Below are positions 9,170 to 16,778 of a DNA stretch of 48,194 nucleotides, one piece after another. Origin of the DNA: UBA9676 sp036522155. GTDB taxonomy: Bacteria; Actinomycetota; Actinomycetes; Streptosporangiales; Streptosporangiaceae. Within the stretch, counting starts at the first letter, position 1. Each line of letters starts with the position of its first letter. The DNA is taken from assembly GCA_036522155.1 (NCBI GenBank), contig DATDGI010000338.1, positions 1 through 48,194 of the forward strand. Direction: 5' to 3'. The notes beneath the pieces are model-generated. The model was not told the DNA's origin and made no database searches. It saw only the letters and a program-made list of their open reading frames with translations. Both the position numbers and the translations under genes were made by a program.

Positions 9170-9888
9170 CGCTTACCCTGCTGCCCGCCGTGGACGTGGC
9201 CGGCGGCCAGGCGGTCCGGCTCGTGCAGGGCGCGGCCGGCACCGAGACCAGCTACGGCGACCCGCTGCAGGCCGCGCTGGCCTGGCAGTCGGCCGGGGCG
9301 CAGTGGATCCACCTGGTCGACCTCGACGCCGCGTTCGGCCGCGGCTCCAACGCGCCCATGCTGGCCGAGCTGGTCGGGCGGCTGGACGTGGCGGTGGAGC
9401 TGTCCGGCGGCATCCGCGACGACGGCTCGCTGGCGGCCGCGCTGGCCACCGGCTGCGACCGGGTCAACATCGGCACCGCAGCGCTGGAACGGCCGGACTG
9501 GCTGCGGGCCGTCATCGCCAGCCACGGCGACAAGGTCGCGGTCGGGCTGGACGTGCAGGGGAGCCGGCTGGCCGCCCGCGGCTGGACCCGGGAGGGCGGG
9601 GAACTCGACGAGACGCTGGCCCGGCTCGACGCCGACGGCTGCCCCCGGTATGTCGTCACCGACGTGACCAGGGACGGCACCCTGACCGGCCCCAACCTGG
9701 ACCTGCTGCGGCGGGTGTGCGCACGCACCGGCCGGCCGGTGATCGCCAGCGGCGGGGTGGCCAGCCTGGCCGACCTGGCCCAGCTCGCGGCGCTGGCCCC
9801 GCTCGGGGTGGAGGGCGCGATCGTCGGCAAGGCGCTCTACGCCGGGGCGTTCACCCTGGAGCAGGCGCTGGCGGCGGTGGCCGGATGA
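9166..9888 (+). CDS. priA: PriA-type phosphoribosyl isomerase (HisA, probably also TrpF)
   Basis: A 240-residue (beta-alpha)8 barrel that isomerises ProFAR in histidine synthesis. In actinobacteria the PriA form also acts on phosphoribosylanthranilate, replacing TrpF. The sequence LLPAVDVAGGQAVRLVQG is the actinobacterial PriA start, with D10 and R18 (equivalent to the catalytic Asp and bispecificity Arg near the N-terminus). The RGW motif (138-140) and TDVTRDGT with D170 are also of the PriA type. The absence of any trpF in the trp cluster of this window supports dual function but does not prove it. The ATG overlaps the hisH stop; the TGA overlaps the ridA ATG. Confidence 0.93.
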   Translation: MTLTLLPAVDVAGGQAVRLVQGAAGTETSYGDPLQAALAWQSAGAQWIHLVDLDAAFGRGSNAPMLAELVGRLDVAVELSGGIRDDGSLAAALATGCDRVNIGTAALERPDWLRAVIASHGDKVAVGLDVQGSRLAARGWTREGGELDETLARLDADGCPRYVVTDVTRDGTLTGPNLDLLRRVCARTGRPVIASGGVASLADLAQLAALAPLGVEGAIVGKALYAGAFTLEQALAAVAG

Positions 9889-10277
9889 CCCGCCGGATCT
9901 CCACCGGGACCCCGTGGGAGCCGGTGGCGGGCTACAGCCGGGCGGTCGCGGCCGGCGACCTGGTGTTCGTGGCGGGCTGCACGTCGGTGGTGGACGGCCA
10001 GGTCGTGCACGAGGGCGACCCGGCGGCGCAGACCACGCAGGCCATCGCGAACGTGGCGGCGGCGCTGGAACGGCTGGGCGCCAGCCTCACGGACGTGGTC
10101 AGGACAAGGATGTTCGTCACCGACATCACCCGCTGGCAGGAGTACGCACGGGCGCACGGCGCCGCGTTCGGGGAGATCCGGCCCGCCTCGACCATGGTGC
10201 AGGTGGCCGCGCTGATCGACCCCCGGATGCTGGTCGAGGTGGAAGCCGACGCCTACCGGGCGGGAGCCGGCTGGTGA
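9885..10277 (+). CDS. RidA/YjgF-family protein embedded in the his operon
   Basis: A 130-residue protein of the Rid (YER057c/YjgF/UK114) family. RidA members hydrolyse reactive enamine/imine intermediates made by PLP enzymes. Family features seen are SRAVAAGDLVFVAGCT, NVAAALERLGASLTDVVRTRMFVTDI and RPASTMVQVAAL. The position equivalent to Arg105 of canonical RidA (RSC motif) appears here as Ser-Thr (RPASTM), so imine deaminase activity of the classic kind may be absent; this is typical of other Rid subgroups. It lies between priA and hisF with four-base overlaps on both sides, so it is co-translated with the pathway. Its role there is not known. Confidence 0.9.
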   Translation: MTRRISTGTPWEPVAGYSRAVAAGDLVFVAGCTSVVDGQVVHEGDPAAQTTQAIANVAAALERLGASLTDVVRTRMFVTDITRWQEYARAHGAAFGEIRPASTMVQVAALIDPRMLVEVEADAYRAGAGW

Positions 10278-11035
10278 CGGTCGCGGTCCGGGTGATCCCC
10301 TGCCTGGACGTGGACGCCGGGCGGGTGGTCAAGGGCGTCAACTTCACCGGGCTGCGCGACGCCGGCGACCCGGCCGAACTGGCCGCCGCCTACGACGCCG
10401 ATGGTGCCGACGAGCTGGTGTTCCTCGACGTGACCGCGTCGGCGGCGGGCCGGGACACCATGTACGAGGTGGTGAGCAGGACCGCCGGGCAGGTGTTCAT
10501 CCCGCTCACGGCCGGCGGCGGCGTGCGCAGCGTGGCGGACGTGGACCGGCTGCTCCGGGCCGGCGCGGACAAGGTGTCGCTGAACACCGCGGCCATCGCC
10601 CGGCCGGGGCTGCTGGCTGAGGCGGCCGGGCAGTTCGGCGCCCAGTGCGTGGTGGTGTCGGTGGACGCCCGCCGGGCGGCGGGCCCGGCCAGCGGGTTCG
10701 AGGTGACCACCCACGGCGGGCGCCGGGGCACCGGCCTCGACGCCGTCTGGTGGGCGGCCGAGGCGGCCCGGCTGGGGGCGGGCGAGATCCTGCTCAACTC
10801 GATGGACGCGGACGGCACCAGGGCCGGATTCGACCTGGGCCTGATCCGGGCGGTGCGGGCGGCGGTGACCGTGCCTGTGATCGCCAGCGGCGGGGCCGGC
10901 GCGGCGGCCGACTTCCCGCCCGCGATCACGGCGGGCGCGGACGCGGTGCTGGCCGCCAGCGTGTTCCACTTCGGCGAGCTGCGGATCGGGCAGGTGAAGG
11001 ACGCGCTGCGGGCCGCCGGGCACCCGGTCAGGTAG
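10274..11035 (+). CDS. hisF: Imidazole glycerol phosphate synthase, cyclase subunit
   Basis: The cyclase half of IGP synthase, converting PRFAR plus ammonia from HisH into IGP and AICAR. The 253-residue barrel keeps both catalytic aspartates: D12 in VIPCLDVDAGRVVKG and D131 in VVVSVDARR. The phosphate-binding motifs TAGGGVRS, LNSMDADGT and IASGGAG are present. The GTG start overlaps the ridA stop by four bases. It is the last gene of the contiguous his run; hisI lies 8.7 kb further on. It converges on ppgK with only 17 bases between the stops. Confidence 0.97.
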   Translation: MTVAVRVIPCLDVDAGRVVKGVNFTGLRDAGDPAELAAAYDADGADELVFLDVTASAAGRDTMYEVVSRTAGQVFIPLTAGGGVRSVADVDRLLRAGADKVSLNTAAIARPGLLAEAAGQFGAQCVVVSVDARRAAGPASGFEVTTHGGRRGTGLDAVWWAAEAARLGAGEILLNSMDADGTRAGFDLGLIRAVRAAVTVPVIASGGAGAAADFPPAITAGADAVLAASVFHFGELRIGQVKDALRAAGHPVR

Positions 11036-11052
11036 CCCACCCGGGAACCGGG

Positions 11053-11787
11053 TCAGCGGGCGGCGGCCATGGCGGCGCCGACGATGCCGGCGTCGTTGTG
11101 CAGGGTGGCGGGCACCACCCGGGCCCGCAGCCCGGTCAGCCGCGGGATGAACTTGTCGGACTGGCGGCTGATGCCGCCGCCGATGATGAACAGGTCGGGC
11201 GACATCAGCGCTTCCAGGTGCTGGAGATAGTCGTCGACCCGGTCCGCCCATTTGCCCCAGCTCAGGTCGTGCGCTTCCCGGGCGTGCTCGGAGGCGCGCT
11301 TCTCGGCATCCTCGCCGCGGATCTCGATATGGCCGAACTCGGTGTTCGGCACGAGCTGGCCGCCGGTGAACAGCGCGCTGCCGATGCCGGTGCCGAACGT
11401 CAGCAGCAGCACGGTTCCGTGCTCGCCCCGGCCGGCCCCGAACTTCATCTCGGCCAGGCCGGCCGCGTCCGCGTCGTTCAGCACCGTGACCGCCAGGCCG
11501 GTGGCCCCGGCGAACAGCGCGGCCGCGTCCAGTCCCAGCCAGGCCGGGTCGAGGTTGGCCGCGGTGTGGGTGACCCCGCCGATGACCACCCCCGGGAAGG
11601 TGATGCCGACCGGGCCGGTCCAGCCGAAGCCGTCCACCAGGCCGGCCACCGCCTTGGCGATGGCGTCGGGCAGCGCGGGCCGCGGGGTGGCCACCTTGAC
11701 CCGTTCCCGGGTCAGGGTGCCCGCGGCGACGTCCACCGGGGCGGCCTTGATGCCGCTCCCGCCGATGTCGATGCCGAGCACTTCCAC
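11053..11787 (-). CDS. ppgK: Polyphosphate glucokinase (ROK family)
   Basis: Phosphorylates glucose with polyphosphate (and often ATP), an actinobacterial hallmark enzyme. The product from the chosen start is 244 residues. The N-terminal phosphate motif GIDIGGSGIKAAPV, the sugar-binding stretch LNDADAAGLAEMKFG, the second phosphate motif LLTFGTGIGSALF and GHIEIRG (where ROK kinases usually have a zinc-binding cluster, absent from PPGK) identify it. Start GTG 11785-11787 (MEVLGIDIGGS) was chosen because the upstream residues (MMCWRPGWPPCQADL) do not fit the family. A GTG two codons further in (11781) is possible, and the ribosome-binding site is weak. Confidence 0.92.
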   Translation of the reverse strand: MEVLGIDIGGSGIKAAPVDVAAGTLTRERVKVATPRPALPDAIAKAVAGLVDGFGWTGPVGITFPGVVIGGVTHTAANLDPAWLGLDAAALFAGATGLAVTVLNDADAAGLAEMKFGAGRGEHGTVLLLTFGTGIGSALFTGGQLVPNTEFGHIEIRGEDAEKRASEHAREAHDLSWGKWADRVDDYLQHLEALMSPDLFIIGGGISRQSDKFIPRLTGLRARVVPATLHNDAGIVGAAMAAAR

Positions 11788-11898
11788 GAGGTCAGCCTGG
11801 CATGGTGGCCACCCGGGGCGCCAGCACATCACGTGCCGGCCGGTGTTGGGCTGTTCGCTGGCCGGCGTTCACGAACTCCTTACCGGGCCTGGATTGAC

Positions 11899-11904
11899 TA
11901 GCCT
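11899..11904 (+). promoter_or_regulatory. Candidate -10 box (TAGCCT) of the phosphonate catabolic pair
   Basis: TAGCCT fits TANNNT and lies 28 bases before the GTG at 11933, leaving room for the AGGGAGGG ribosome-binding site. No good -35 box was seen. Confidence 0.35.
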
Positions 11905-11932
11905 GACCTGGGGGTCAGGGAGGGCGTGGCCG

Positions 11933-13162
11933 GTGGAGCGGGTGGTGGTCGTCGGCGGCGGCGTGCTGGGGATGATGCACGCGCTGGCCGCCCGGCGGCG
12001 CGGCTTCGAGGTGGTCCAGCTGGAACGCGAGCCGGCCCCGCGCGGGGCCAGCGTCAGGAATTTCGGCCTGATCTGGGTGAGCGGACGGGCGGCGGGGGCC
12101 GAGCTGGATCTGGCGCTGCGGGCCCGGGCGCGGTGGGAGGAGATCGCCGGGGAGGTCCCCGGCACCGGGTTCCGCGCCAGCCCGTCGCTTACCCTGGCCA
12201 GCGATGACGCCGAACTCAGCCTGCTGGCCGAGGCCGCGGCCCAGCCCGACGCCGCGGCCCGGGGCTACCAGTTGCTCGGGCCTGACGACTGCCGGGCGGT
12301 GAACGGCGCCCTGCGCGGGGAGTTCACCGGTGGGCTGCTCGGCGGGCGGGATGCCGTCGTCGAGCCCAGGCTGGTCCCCGGTGCGCTGCGTACCTACCTG
12401 GCTGGCGGCCCGGCGCCGCGCTACACCTGGCTGCCCGGCCGGGAAGCGGTGGCCCTGGCCCCGCACGCCGTCCGCGACCACACCGGCGCCTGGCACCGGG
12501 GCGACCTGGTCATCCTGTGCCCCGGCGCGGCCCACACCGGGATCGCCGGGCCGCATCTGGCCGCCGGGGCCCACCCGCCGGTACGGCGGGTCCGGCTGCA
12601 GATGATGCAGACCGCCGCGTTCCCGGCCCGGCTCACCACCTCGGTGGCGGACGGGGACTCGCTGCGCTACTACCCGGCGTACGACCTGCCCGGCCGGGCC
12701 CGGCTGGCCCCGCAGCCGGCGGTCGCCGCCGGGGCCAGGGTCCAGCTGCTGCTGGTGCAGCGCCTCGACGGCGGGCTGACCATCGGCGACACCCACGAGT
12801 ACGCGGAGCCGTTCGCCTTCGACGTGGACGAGGATGCCTACGACCACCTGCGGGCCCGGGCGGAGGCGCTGCTGGGGGCCGGGCTGCCGCGGGTGCGGCG
12901 GCGCTGGGCGGGCGTCTACAGCATGGTCAGCGGGCCGGAGCTGTACCACGTCTCGGCGCCGGCGGCCGGTGTCGTCCTGGTCACCGGCCCGGGTGGGCGC
13001 GGGATGACCTGTGCACCGGCCATCGCCGAGGAGACGTTCACCCAGGCCGGGGAGCCCCTCCCGTCCGCCGGCCCGCCCGGTGCCCCCGCACCGGGCCCGT
13101 CCGCCGTCCCGGCCGTGCCCGCCACCGCCGACGCCCACGCCGTTCCGGAGGACCGCGCATGA
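11933..13162 (+). CDS. FAD-dependent oxidoreductase of the TIGR03364 type (phosphonate catabolism)
   Basis: A DAO-fold flavoenzyme, about 409 residues from GTG 11933. The Rossmann motif RVVVVGGGVLGMMHALAARRRG is at the N-terminus, followed by GASVRNFGLIWVSGR, a stretch typical of the TIGR03364 group found beside phosphonatase-like hydrolases. The C-terminal flavin closure is VLVTGPGGRGMTCAPAIAEE. Related enzymes oxidise 2-aminoethylphosphonate or its N-methyl form to phosphonoacetaldehyde. That assignment here is inferred from the neighbours (hydrolase overlapping downstream, importer facing it). The start follows AGGGAGGG at 8-base spacing; the frame stays open much further upstream but overlaps ppgK. 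The last 35 residues are a Pro/Ala-rich tail beyond the conserved fold. Confidence 0.85.
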   Translation: MERVVVVGGGVLGMMHALAARRRGFEVVQLEREPAPRGASVRNFGLIWVSGRAAGAELDLALRARARWEEIAGEVPGTGFRASPSLTLASDDAELSLLAEAAAQPDAAARGYQLLGPDDCRAVNGALRGEFTGGLLGGRDAVVEPRLVPGALRTYLAGGPAPRYTWLPGREAVALAPHAVRDHTGAWHRGDLVILCPGAAHTGIAGPHLAAGAHPPVRRVRLQMMQTAAFPARLTTSVADGDSLRYYPAYDLPGRARLAPQPAVAAGARVQLLLVQRLDGGLTIGDTHEYAEPFAFDVDEDAYDHLRARAEALLGAGLPRVRRRWAGVYSMVSGPELYHVSAPAAGVVLVTGPGGRGMTCAPAIAEETFTQAGEPLPSAGPPGAPAPGPSAVPAVPATADAHAVPEDRA

Positions 13163-13836
13163 GCCTGATCACGATCGCCTGCCTGGACATGGCCGGCACC
13201 ACGGTCGCCGACGACGGCGGTGTGCTGGCCGCCTTCGCGGCCGCGGTGGAGCGGGGCGGGCTGGTCCCGGGGACGGCCGCCCACCGCCAGGCCATGCTGA
13301 TCGCCGGGACGAGCATGGGCCAGTCCAAGATCGAGGTCTTCCGCCGGATCTTCGGCGACGAGATACCGGCGCACCAGGCCAACGAGACGTTCGAGGAGTG
13401 CTACGCGGCCACGGTCACATCCGGTGGCGTCGCCCCCGTGCCTGGTGCCGCCGAGGTGATCACCCGGCTCGGCGGTGCGGGCATCCGGGTGTGCCTGCTG
13501 ACCGGGTTCGCACCGGCCACCCGGGACGCCGTGATCGGCGCGCTGGGCTGGTGGCCGCTGATCGACCTGGCCCTGTCGCCGGCGGACGCCGGCCGCGGGC
13601 GGCCGTGGCCGGACCTGCCGCTCACCGCCCTGCTCCGGCTCGGCGGCGGCGCGGTCAGCGAGCTGGCCGTGGTCGGGGACACCGCCAGCGACATCGAGTC
13701 CGGCCTGCGGGCCGGGGCCGGTCTGGTCGCTGGCGTGCTGACCGGCCAGGCTGACCGGGACGAGCTGGCCAGGGCGAAGGCGCCGGCCATCCTCGACTCG
13801 GTGGCCGAGCTGCCGTCGCTGCTCGGGCTGGGCTGA
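13159..13836 (+). CDS. Phosphonatase-like HAD hydrolase (PhnX-related, TIGR03351 type)
   Basis: A 225-residue HAD hydrolase expected to cleave the C-P bond of phosphonoacetaldehyde or act on a close analogue. The nucleophile motif is CLDMAGTT with D10, and Ala in place of the usual second Asp (DxAGT, as in PhnX). The cap segment SMGQSKIEV places M53 and K57 where B. cereus phosphonatase has Met49 and the Schiff-base Lys53. GRGRPWPDL has Arg instead of the usual motif III lysine, again as in PhnX. VVGDTASDIESG is motif IV. The ATG overlaps the oxidoreductase stop and follows GGAGG at 7 bases. Both enzymes form a two-gene operon. Substrate is inferred. Confidence 0.85.
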   Translation: MSLITIACLDMAGTTVADDGGVLAAFAAAVERGGLVPGTAAHRQAMLIAGTSMGQSKIEVFRRIFGDEIPAHQANETFEECYAATVTSGGVAPVPGAAEVITRLGGAGIRVCLLTGFAPATRDAVIGALGWWPLIDLALSPADAGRGRPWPDLPLTALLRLGGGAVSELAVVGDTASDIESGLRAGAGLVAGVLTGQADRDELARAKAPAILDSVAELPSLLGLG

Positions 13837-13875
13837 CGGCGGACGGCCAGCACCGCCGGTGCCGGCCGGCCGGGG

Positions 13876-14979
13876 TCAGCGGGGCGGGGTGACCAGGACC
13901 GCGGAGCCGTCCAGGCTGACCTGGACCGATATCCCCGGCAGCAACGGGCCGGCCACCGCACTTGGCACGTCCACCTGCACGGTGACGTCGCCCGACAGCA
14001 GTATGCCGACCCTGGTCACCGAGCCGCGGAAGGCGCGGTCGCTGACGATGCCGTTGCCACCGGCGACGGCATCGACCCGCAGGCCCTCCGGCCGGACCAG
14101 CACCTCCACCCGGCCCGGTGGCGGGACGGCGCTGCCGTCCAGGACCGGGGCGGTGGAGCCGAGCGCGGTTACCTGGCCACCGGTGCCGAGTTCGCCCGGT
14201 ACCCGGTTCATGGTCCCGACGAACTCGGCGACGAACGCGGTCGCCGGCCGGTTGTACAGCTCGTCCGGGGCGGCGATCTGCTCCAGTGTGCCGTCCCGCA
14301 TGACCCCGACCCGGTCCGCCATGGACAGGGCTTCCTCCTGGTCGTGGGTCACGAACAAGGTGGTCGTGCCCAGCCGCTGCTGCAGCGAGCGGATCTGCTC
14401 CCGGAGCTGGAGCCGGACCTTGGCGTCCAGCGCGGACAGCGGCTCGTCAAGCAGCAGCACCCGCGGCTCGATGGCGAGCGCCCGGGCCAGCGCCACCCGC
14501 TGCTGCTGGCCGCCGGAGAGCTGATGCGGGAAATGCCGGGCATGCTCGGCCAGCCCCACCATGTCGAGCAGGTCACCCGCGCGCCCGCGGCGGTCGGCCG
14601 GGCGGAGCTTGCGCATCCGCAGGCCGAACCCCACGTTCTCCAGCGCGGACATGTTCGGGAACAGGCTGTAGCTCTGGAACACCATGCCCATGTCGCGCTT
14701 GGCCGCCGGCACCGGCGACATGTCCCGGCCGTCCACCGTCACCGTGCCGCTGTCGGCGGTCTCGAAGCCCGCCAGGATCCGCAGCGCGGTGGTCTTGCCG
14801 CAGCCGGACGGGCCGAGCAGCGCGACCAGTTCGCCGGGCGCGATGTCCAGCGACAGCCGGTCCAGCGCGTGCACGGTGCCGAACGAGCGGCTCAGCTCAC
14901 GCAGGCTGACCGGGGCGCCGCCGCTGGCGGCCCGGCTGGCCGCGCCGGCCGTGGTGCCGGTACTGGTATTGGCCGCCAT
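13876..14979 (-). CDS. ABC importer ATPase, probable 2-aminoethylphosphonate transporter
   Basis: ATPase of the importer encoded on the minus strand opposite the phosphonate catabolic genes; 367 residues. It has Walker A GPSGCGKTT, Q-loop MVFQSYSLFPNM, signature LSGGQQQRVALARAL, Walker B RVLLLDEPLSALD and H-loop FVTHDQEEAL, the arrangement of PotA/FbpC/PhnT ATPases. The C-terminal 110 residues form a TOBE-type regulatory domain (VLVRPEGLRV and later). The start ATG 14977-14979 shares one base with the preceding permease stop (TGATG). The much longer open frame upstream lies in another frame of the permease gene. Substrate assignment rests on gene context. Confidence 0.88.
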   Translation of the reverse strand: MAANTSTGTTAGAASRAASGGAPVSLRELSRSFGTVHALDRLSLDIAPGELVALLGPSGCGKTTALRILAGFETADSGTVTVDGRDMSPVPAAKRDMGMVFQSYSLFPNMSALENVGFGLRMRKLRPADRRGRAGDLLDMVGLAEHARHFPHQLSGGQQQRVALARALAIEPRVLLLDEPLSALDAKVRLQLREQIRSLQQRLGTTTLFVTHDQEEALSMADRVGVMRDGTLEQIAAPDELYNRPATAFVAEFVGTMNRVPGELGTGGQVTALGSTAPVLDGSAVPPPGRVEVLVRPEGLRVDAVAGGNGIVSDRAFRGSVTRVGILLSGDVTVQVDVPSAVAGPLLPGISVQVSLDGSAVLVTPPR

Positions 14980-15854
14980 CAGGACTCCCCAATCCGTGGC
15001 CCGCTGGTGTCTCGCCGGGTGACGGAGATCAGATCGACCTGGCCGGCGCCGGTACGGCGCGCCCGCCTGCTGCCGACGGTGACGATCAGCATCAGGAACA
15101 CCCAGGTCACGAACAGTGCCAGCAGCGACGCCGCGGTGGAGACCGGACCGCTGGTCTGGTCGAAGGCCACGATCCACACCGGGAAGGTCTGGTACAGGTC
15201 GAGGCTGGCGATGGTGAACTCGCCGAGCACCAGCGCGACCGTGAGCACCGTGGCCGACAGCAGCGCGGTGCGCAGGTTCGGCACGATCACCCGCCACAGC
15301 GTGGCCCGCCAGCCGGCGCCGAGCGAGTTCGCGGCGTCGACCAGGGTCCGCAGATCCAGCGCCCGCAGCCCGGCATCGAGCGAGCGGTAGGCGAACGGCA
15401 TCGCCAGCACCACGTAGATCAGGCCGAGCAGGTACGGCGTGCCCTTGAGATAGGAGGGCGCCACCTGCAGCACGCCGACGATGAGCACGACCGGCGGGAT
15501 GACGATCGGCAGGATCGTGATGGATTCCATCAGCCGCCGCAGCCGGGGCAGCCGCAGATGAACGTAGATGGTCGTCGGCACCATCAGGACCAGCGTGAGC
15601 ACCGTGGTGACGACGGCGAGCCTCAGCGACAGCGTCAGCGCATCGGAGAAGCCGGTCTGCTTCACCACCTGGCCGAAGCTGGCGATCCCGGCGAAGCGCA
15701 GCGCGGCGTACAGCGGGATCAGGAAGTACACACCGGCCAGCACCAGGATGGCCCACCGCCACACCGGGAACGACCGCCGGCCGGCGGCGGCTGCCGTGGC
15801 GGGGCCCGCGGATCCCGCCTCGCCGGCCAGTCGCTCGCCGGTTACCGCAGCCAT
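14979..15854 (-). CDS. ABC importer permease 2, probable 2-aminoethylphosphonate transporter
   Basis: Inner-membrane subunit of the importer, 291 residues with about six transmembrane helices (first near residues 33-52). The EAA loop that docks with the ATPase is visible as DAANSLGAGWRATLWRVIVP near residue 185. An Ala/Gly-rich cytoplasmic N-terminus and a basic C-terminus (RRARRTG) flank the core. It overlaps the previous permease by 13 bases and the ATPase by one base, so all four importer genes form a single operon. The pair of separate permeases matches PhnU/PhnV-type systems. Confidence 0.87.
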   Translation of the reverse strand: MAAVTGERLAGEAGSAGPATAAAAGRRSFPVWRWAILVLAGVYFLIPLYAALRFAGIASFGQVVKQTGFSDALTLSLRLAVVTTVLTLVLMVPTTIYVHLRLPRLRRLMESITILPIVIPPVVLIVGVLQVAPSYLKGTPYLLGLIYVVLAMPFAYRSLDAGLRALDLRTLVDAANSLGAGWRATLWRVIVPNLRTALLSATVLTVALVLGEFTIASLDLYQTFPVWIVAFDQTSGPVSTAASLLALFVTWVFLMLIVTVGSRRARRTGAGQVDLISVTRRDTSGPRIGES

Positions 15855-16774
15855 CGCGCCGCCCGCCGCTGGAGGAAGGTGTAGAGCACCATCAGCACCG
15901 CGATGATGAGCACCATGCCCAGGCCCAGGGCCTTGCCCACGTTCTGCTGGCCCGCCAGCACGTTGCCGTTCAGGAACGACCCGATCTGGATGGCGGTCAG
16001 CGGGATGGTCCCGCTGGTCAGCGCCTCCGCCGTGGCGTAGGCCGAGAACGCGCTGCCAAACAGCAGCAGCACGCAGCCGAGGAAGGACGGCAGCAGCACC
16101 GGGCCGCCGACGAAGCGCCAGTAGTGCCAGGTCCGGGCCCCCATGTTGGCCGCTGCCTCCCGCCAGGCCGGCCGCAGGCCCTCGAACGCGGGCAGGATGA
16201 CCAGCACCATCAGCGGGATCTGGAAGTACAGGTAGACCAGGGCCACACCGCCCAGGTCATAGAGGTTGAACCCGTTGCTGTAGGGGTTGAACCCGATGTC
16301 GGTGAGCCAGCGCGTGGCGATGCCGGTGGTGCCGAGCGTGGCGATGAACAGGAACGCCAGCGGCACCCCGCCGAAGTTGGCGAACACCCCGGAGGCGGTG
16401 ATGGCGACCCGCCGCAGCACCGAGCCGTGCCGGGCGGTGTAGATGGCATAGCCGATGAGGAAGCCGAACACGCCCGGCACCACCGAGGTGATGACCGACA
16501 GTTCCATCGTGATCAGGAAGCCGTGCAGGTAGATGCCATGGGTCGCGGTGTCGATGTTGCTCAGGGTGAACCGGCCGGTGGTGGGGTCCTGGAACGCGCC
16601 GTAGGCGATCGCGACGGCCGGTGCCCCGAGGCCGAGCAGCACGTAGATGGTGAACGGGAGGATCCCGGCCAGCGTGGCCGCCTGGCGCAGGGCGGCCGGC
16701 CAGCCCCGCCGGCCGGTGGCCCCGGGATCCGGTGCGGACCCCGGGGCCACCGGCGGAGCAGCTTGCGCTGTCAT
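15842..16774 (-). CDS. ABC importer permease 1, probable 2-aminoethylphosphonate transporter
   Basis: A 310-residue permease with about six membrane segments (first near residues 34-58). The EAA loop is seen as REAAANMGARTWHYWRFVGGP. A proline/alanine-rich cytoplasmic N-terminus precedes the first helix. The ATG (16772-16774) lies four bases after the stop of the solute-binding protein gene. The C-terminus ends in RRAARWLR and overlaps the next permease by 13 bases. It forms the heterodimeric channel with permease 2. Confidence 0.87.
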   Translation of the reverse strand: MTAQAAPPVAPGSAPDPGATGRRGWPAALRQAATLAGILPFTIYVLLGLGAPAVAIAYGAFQDPTTGRFTLSNIDTATHGIYLHGFLITMELSVITSVVPGVFGFLIGYAIYTARHGSVLRRVAITASGVFANFGGVPLAFLFIATLGTTGIATRWLTDIGFNPYSNGFNLYDLGGVALVYLYFQIPLMVLVILPAFEGLRPAWREAAANMGARTWHYWRFVGGPVLLPSFLGCVLLLFGSAFSAYATAEALTSGTIPLTAIQIGSFLNGNVLAGQQNVGKALGLGMVLIIAVLMVLYTFLQRRAARWLR

Positions 16775-16778
16775 CCGG

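Noticed and set aside
13876..15762. A 628-residue fused ABC permease-ATPase reading
   Set aside because: The first half is an out-of-frame reading of the permease gene; the real ATPase starts at 14979 (MAANTSTG) with a TGATG junction.
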